DNA of 64,000 nucleotides from Pseudomonas sp. TH43 (GTDB lineage: Bacteria; Pseudomonadota; Gammaproteobacteria; Pseudomonadales; Pseudomonadaceae): positions 1,302,001-1,366,000 of the forward strand of contig NZ_JAEKFI010000003.1 in the NCBI RefSeq assembly GCF_016650635.1, written 5' to 3'. The notes under the pieces are model-generated. The model was given only the letters and a program-made list of their open reading frames with translations. It searched no databases and had not been told where the DNA came from. Positions 63,859 to 64,000 of this stretch are shown here, piece after piece (positions within the stretch are counted from its first letter, which is position 1; each line of letters begins with the position of its first letter). The translations under genes and the position numbers were made by a program.

Positions 63859-64000
63859 TCACTTGCCGCGATTGAGTCGCCGCAGATTACCCAGCACCGA
63901 CTCCAGCGCCCGGTCAAACAGCAAGGTGTCGTCCAACGCACGCACTGCGCCGCGACGGAATTCCAGGGCGAGCCCGGTGCGACTGCGCTCGCGGACTTTC
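63859..64000 (-). CDS. 3' end of a larger gene upstream of ampD, possibly a DUF1631 protein
   Basis: The last 47 codons are in the window (VRERSRTGLALEFRRGAVRALDDTLLFDRALESVLGNLRRLNRGK, stop at 63861-63859). A DUF1631 gene stands here in PAO1 (between nadC and ampD), so the call is by position; the tail is too short for proof. Confidence 0.6.
   Translation of the reverse strand, partial: KVRERSRTGLALEFRRGAVRALDDTLLFDRALESVLGNLRRLNRGK

Overview
The window is chromosomal DNA of a Pseudomonas, most likely of the P. fluorescens group. The evidence is the gene content and order (garD/kdgD, roxSR, dppA1-A2-A3/opdP/dppA4/dppBCDF, prfC, opuC-type, speC, piuA/piuC, fruBKA with fruR, ampDE), the high GC content, and the very dense REP/REPIN repeats between genes. 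No rRNA, tRNA or CRISPR was seen. Statements about gene order in P. aeruginosa PAO1 are from memory.

Layout. 1-3440: RlpA-like lipoprotein, CaCA antiporter, carboxymuconolactone decarboxylase family protein, AEC transporter. 3446-10083: galactarate catabolism (garD, MFS transporter, semialdehyde dehydrogenase, kdgD on the minus strand) with a FadR-type GntR regulator; a shared 14-bp motif lies before kdgD and before the regulator. 10267-15061: ABC exporter-like protein, redox two-component pair RoxSR, SIMPL-domain protein. 15250-17850: accessory stretch with a DUF6124 gene behind a structured leader, an IS110-family element inserted exactly in a REP, a 69-bp tandem REP array and the first copy of a 325-bp structured repeat. 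17979-30616: di/tripeptide uptake, with four paralogous binding proteins, an OprD-family porin and the DppBCDF transporter. 30820-33856: small secreted protein, REP array, second copy of the 325-bp repeat, prfC. 34187-37651: osmoprotectant ABC transporter. 38286-39449: ornithine/lysine decarboxylase behind a leader with an intrinsic terminator. 39502-42777: an island with what looks like a fused alpha-xenorhabdolysin (XaxA-XaxB type) toxin and an unknown partner. 42961-49693: iron uptake (piuC, Sel1 protein, piuA, PepSY/flavodoxin reductase). 49811-51352: PhoD phosphatase. 51723-58572: fructose PTS (fruB-fruK-fruA) with FruR. 58576-64000: TatD hydrolase, zinc-ribbon membrane protein, chemoreceptor, ampE, ampD and the 3' end of a further gene.

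How the genes work together: most of the window is nutrient capture (galactarate, peptides, betaine-like solutes, fructose, iron) plus redox sensing. The most unusual signals are non-coding. (1) The 5' non-coding part of the IS110 element has a stem-loop whose loop matches both halves of the REP it interrupts, as expected for a bridge RNA. (2) A 325-bp repeat occurs twice and keeps three helices by compensatory base changes. (3) The DUF6124 leader has two mutually exclusive helices. (4) The toxin gene joins two subunit-sized halves in one reading frame.
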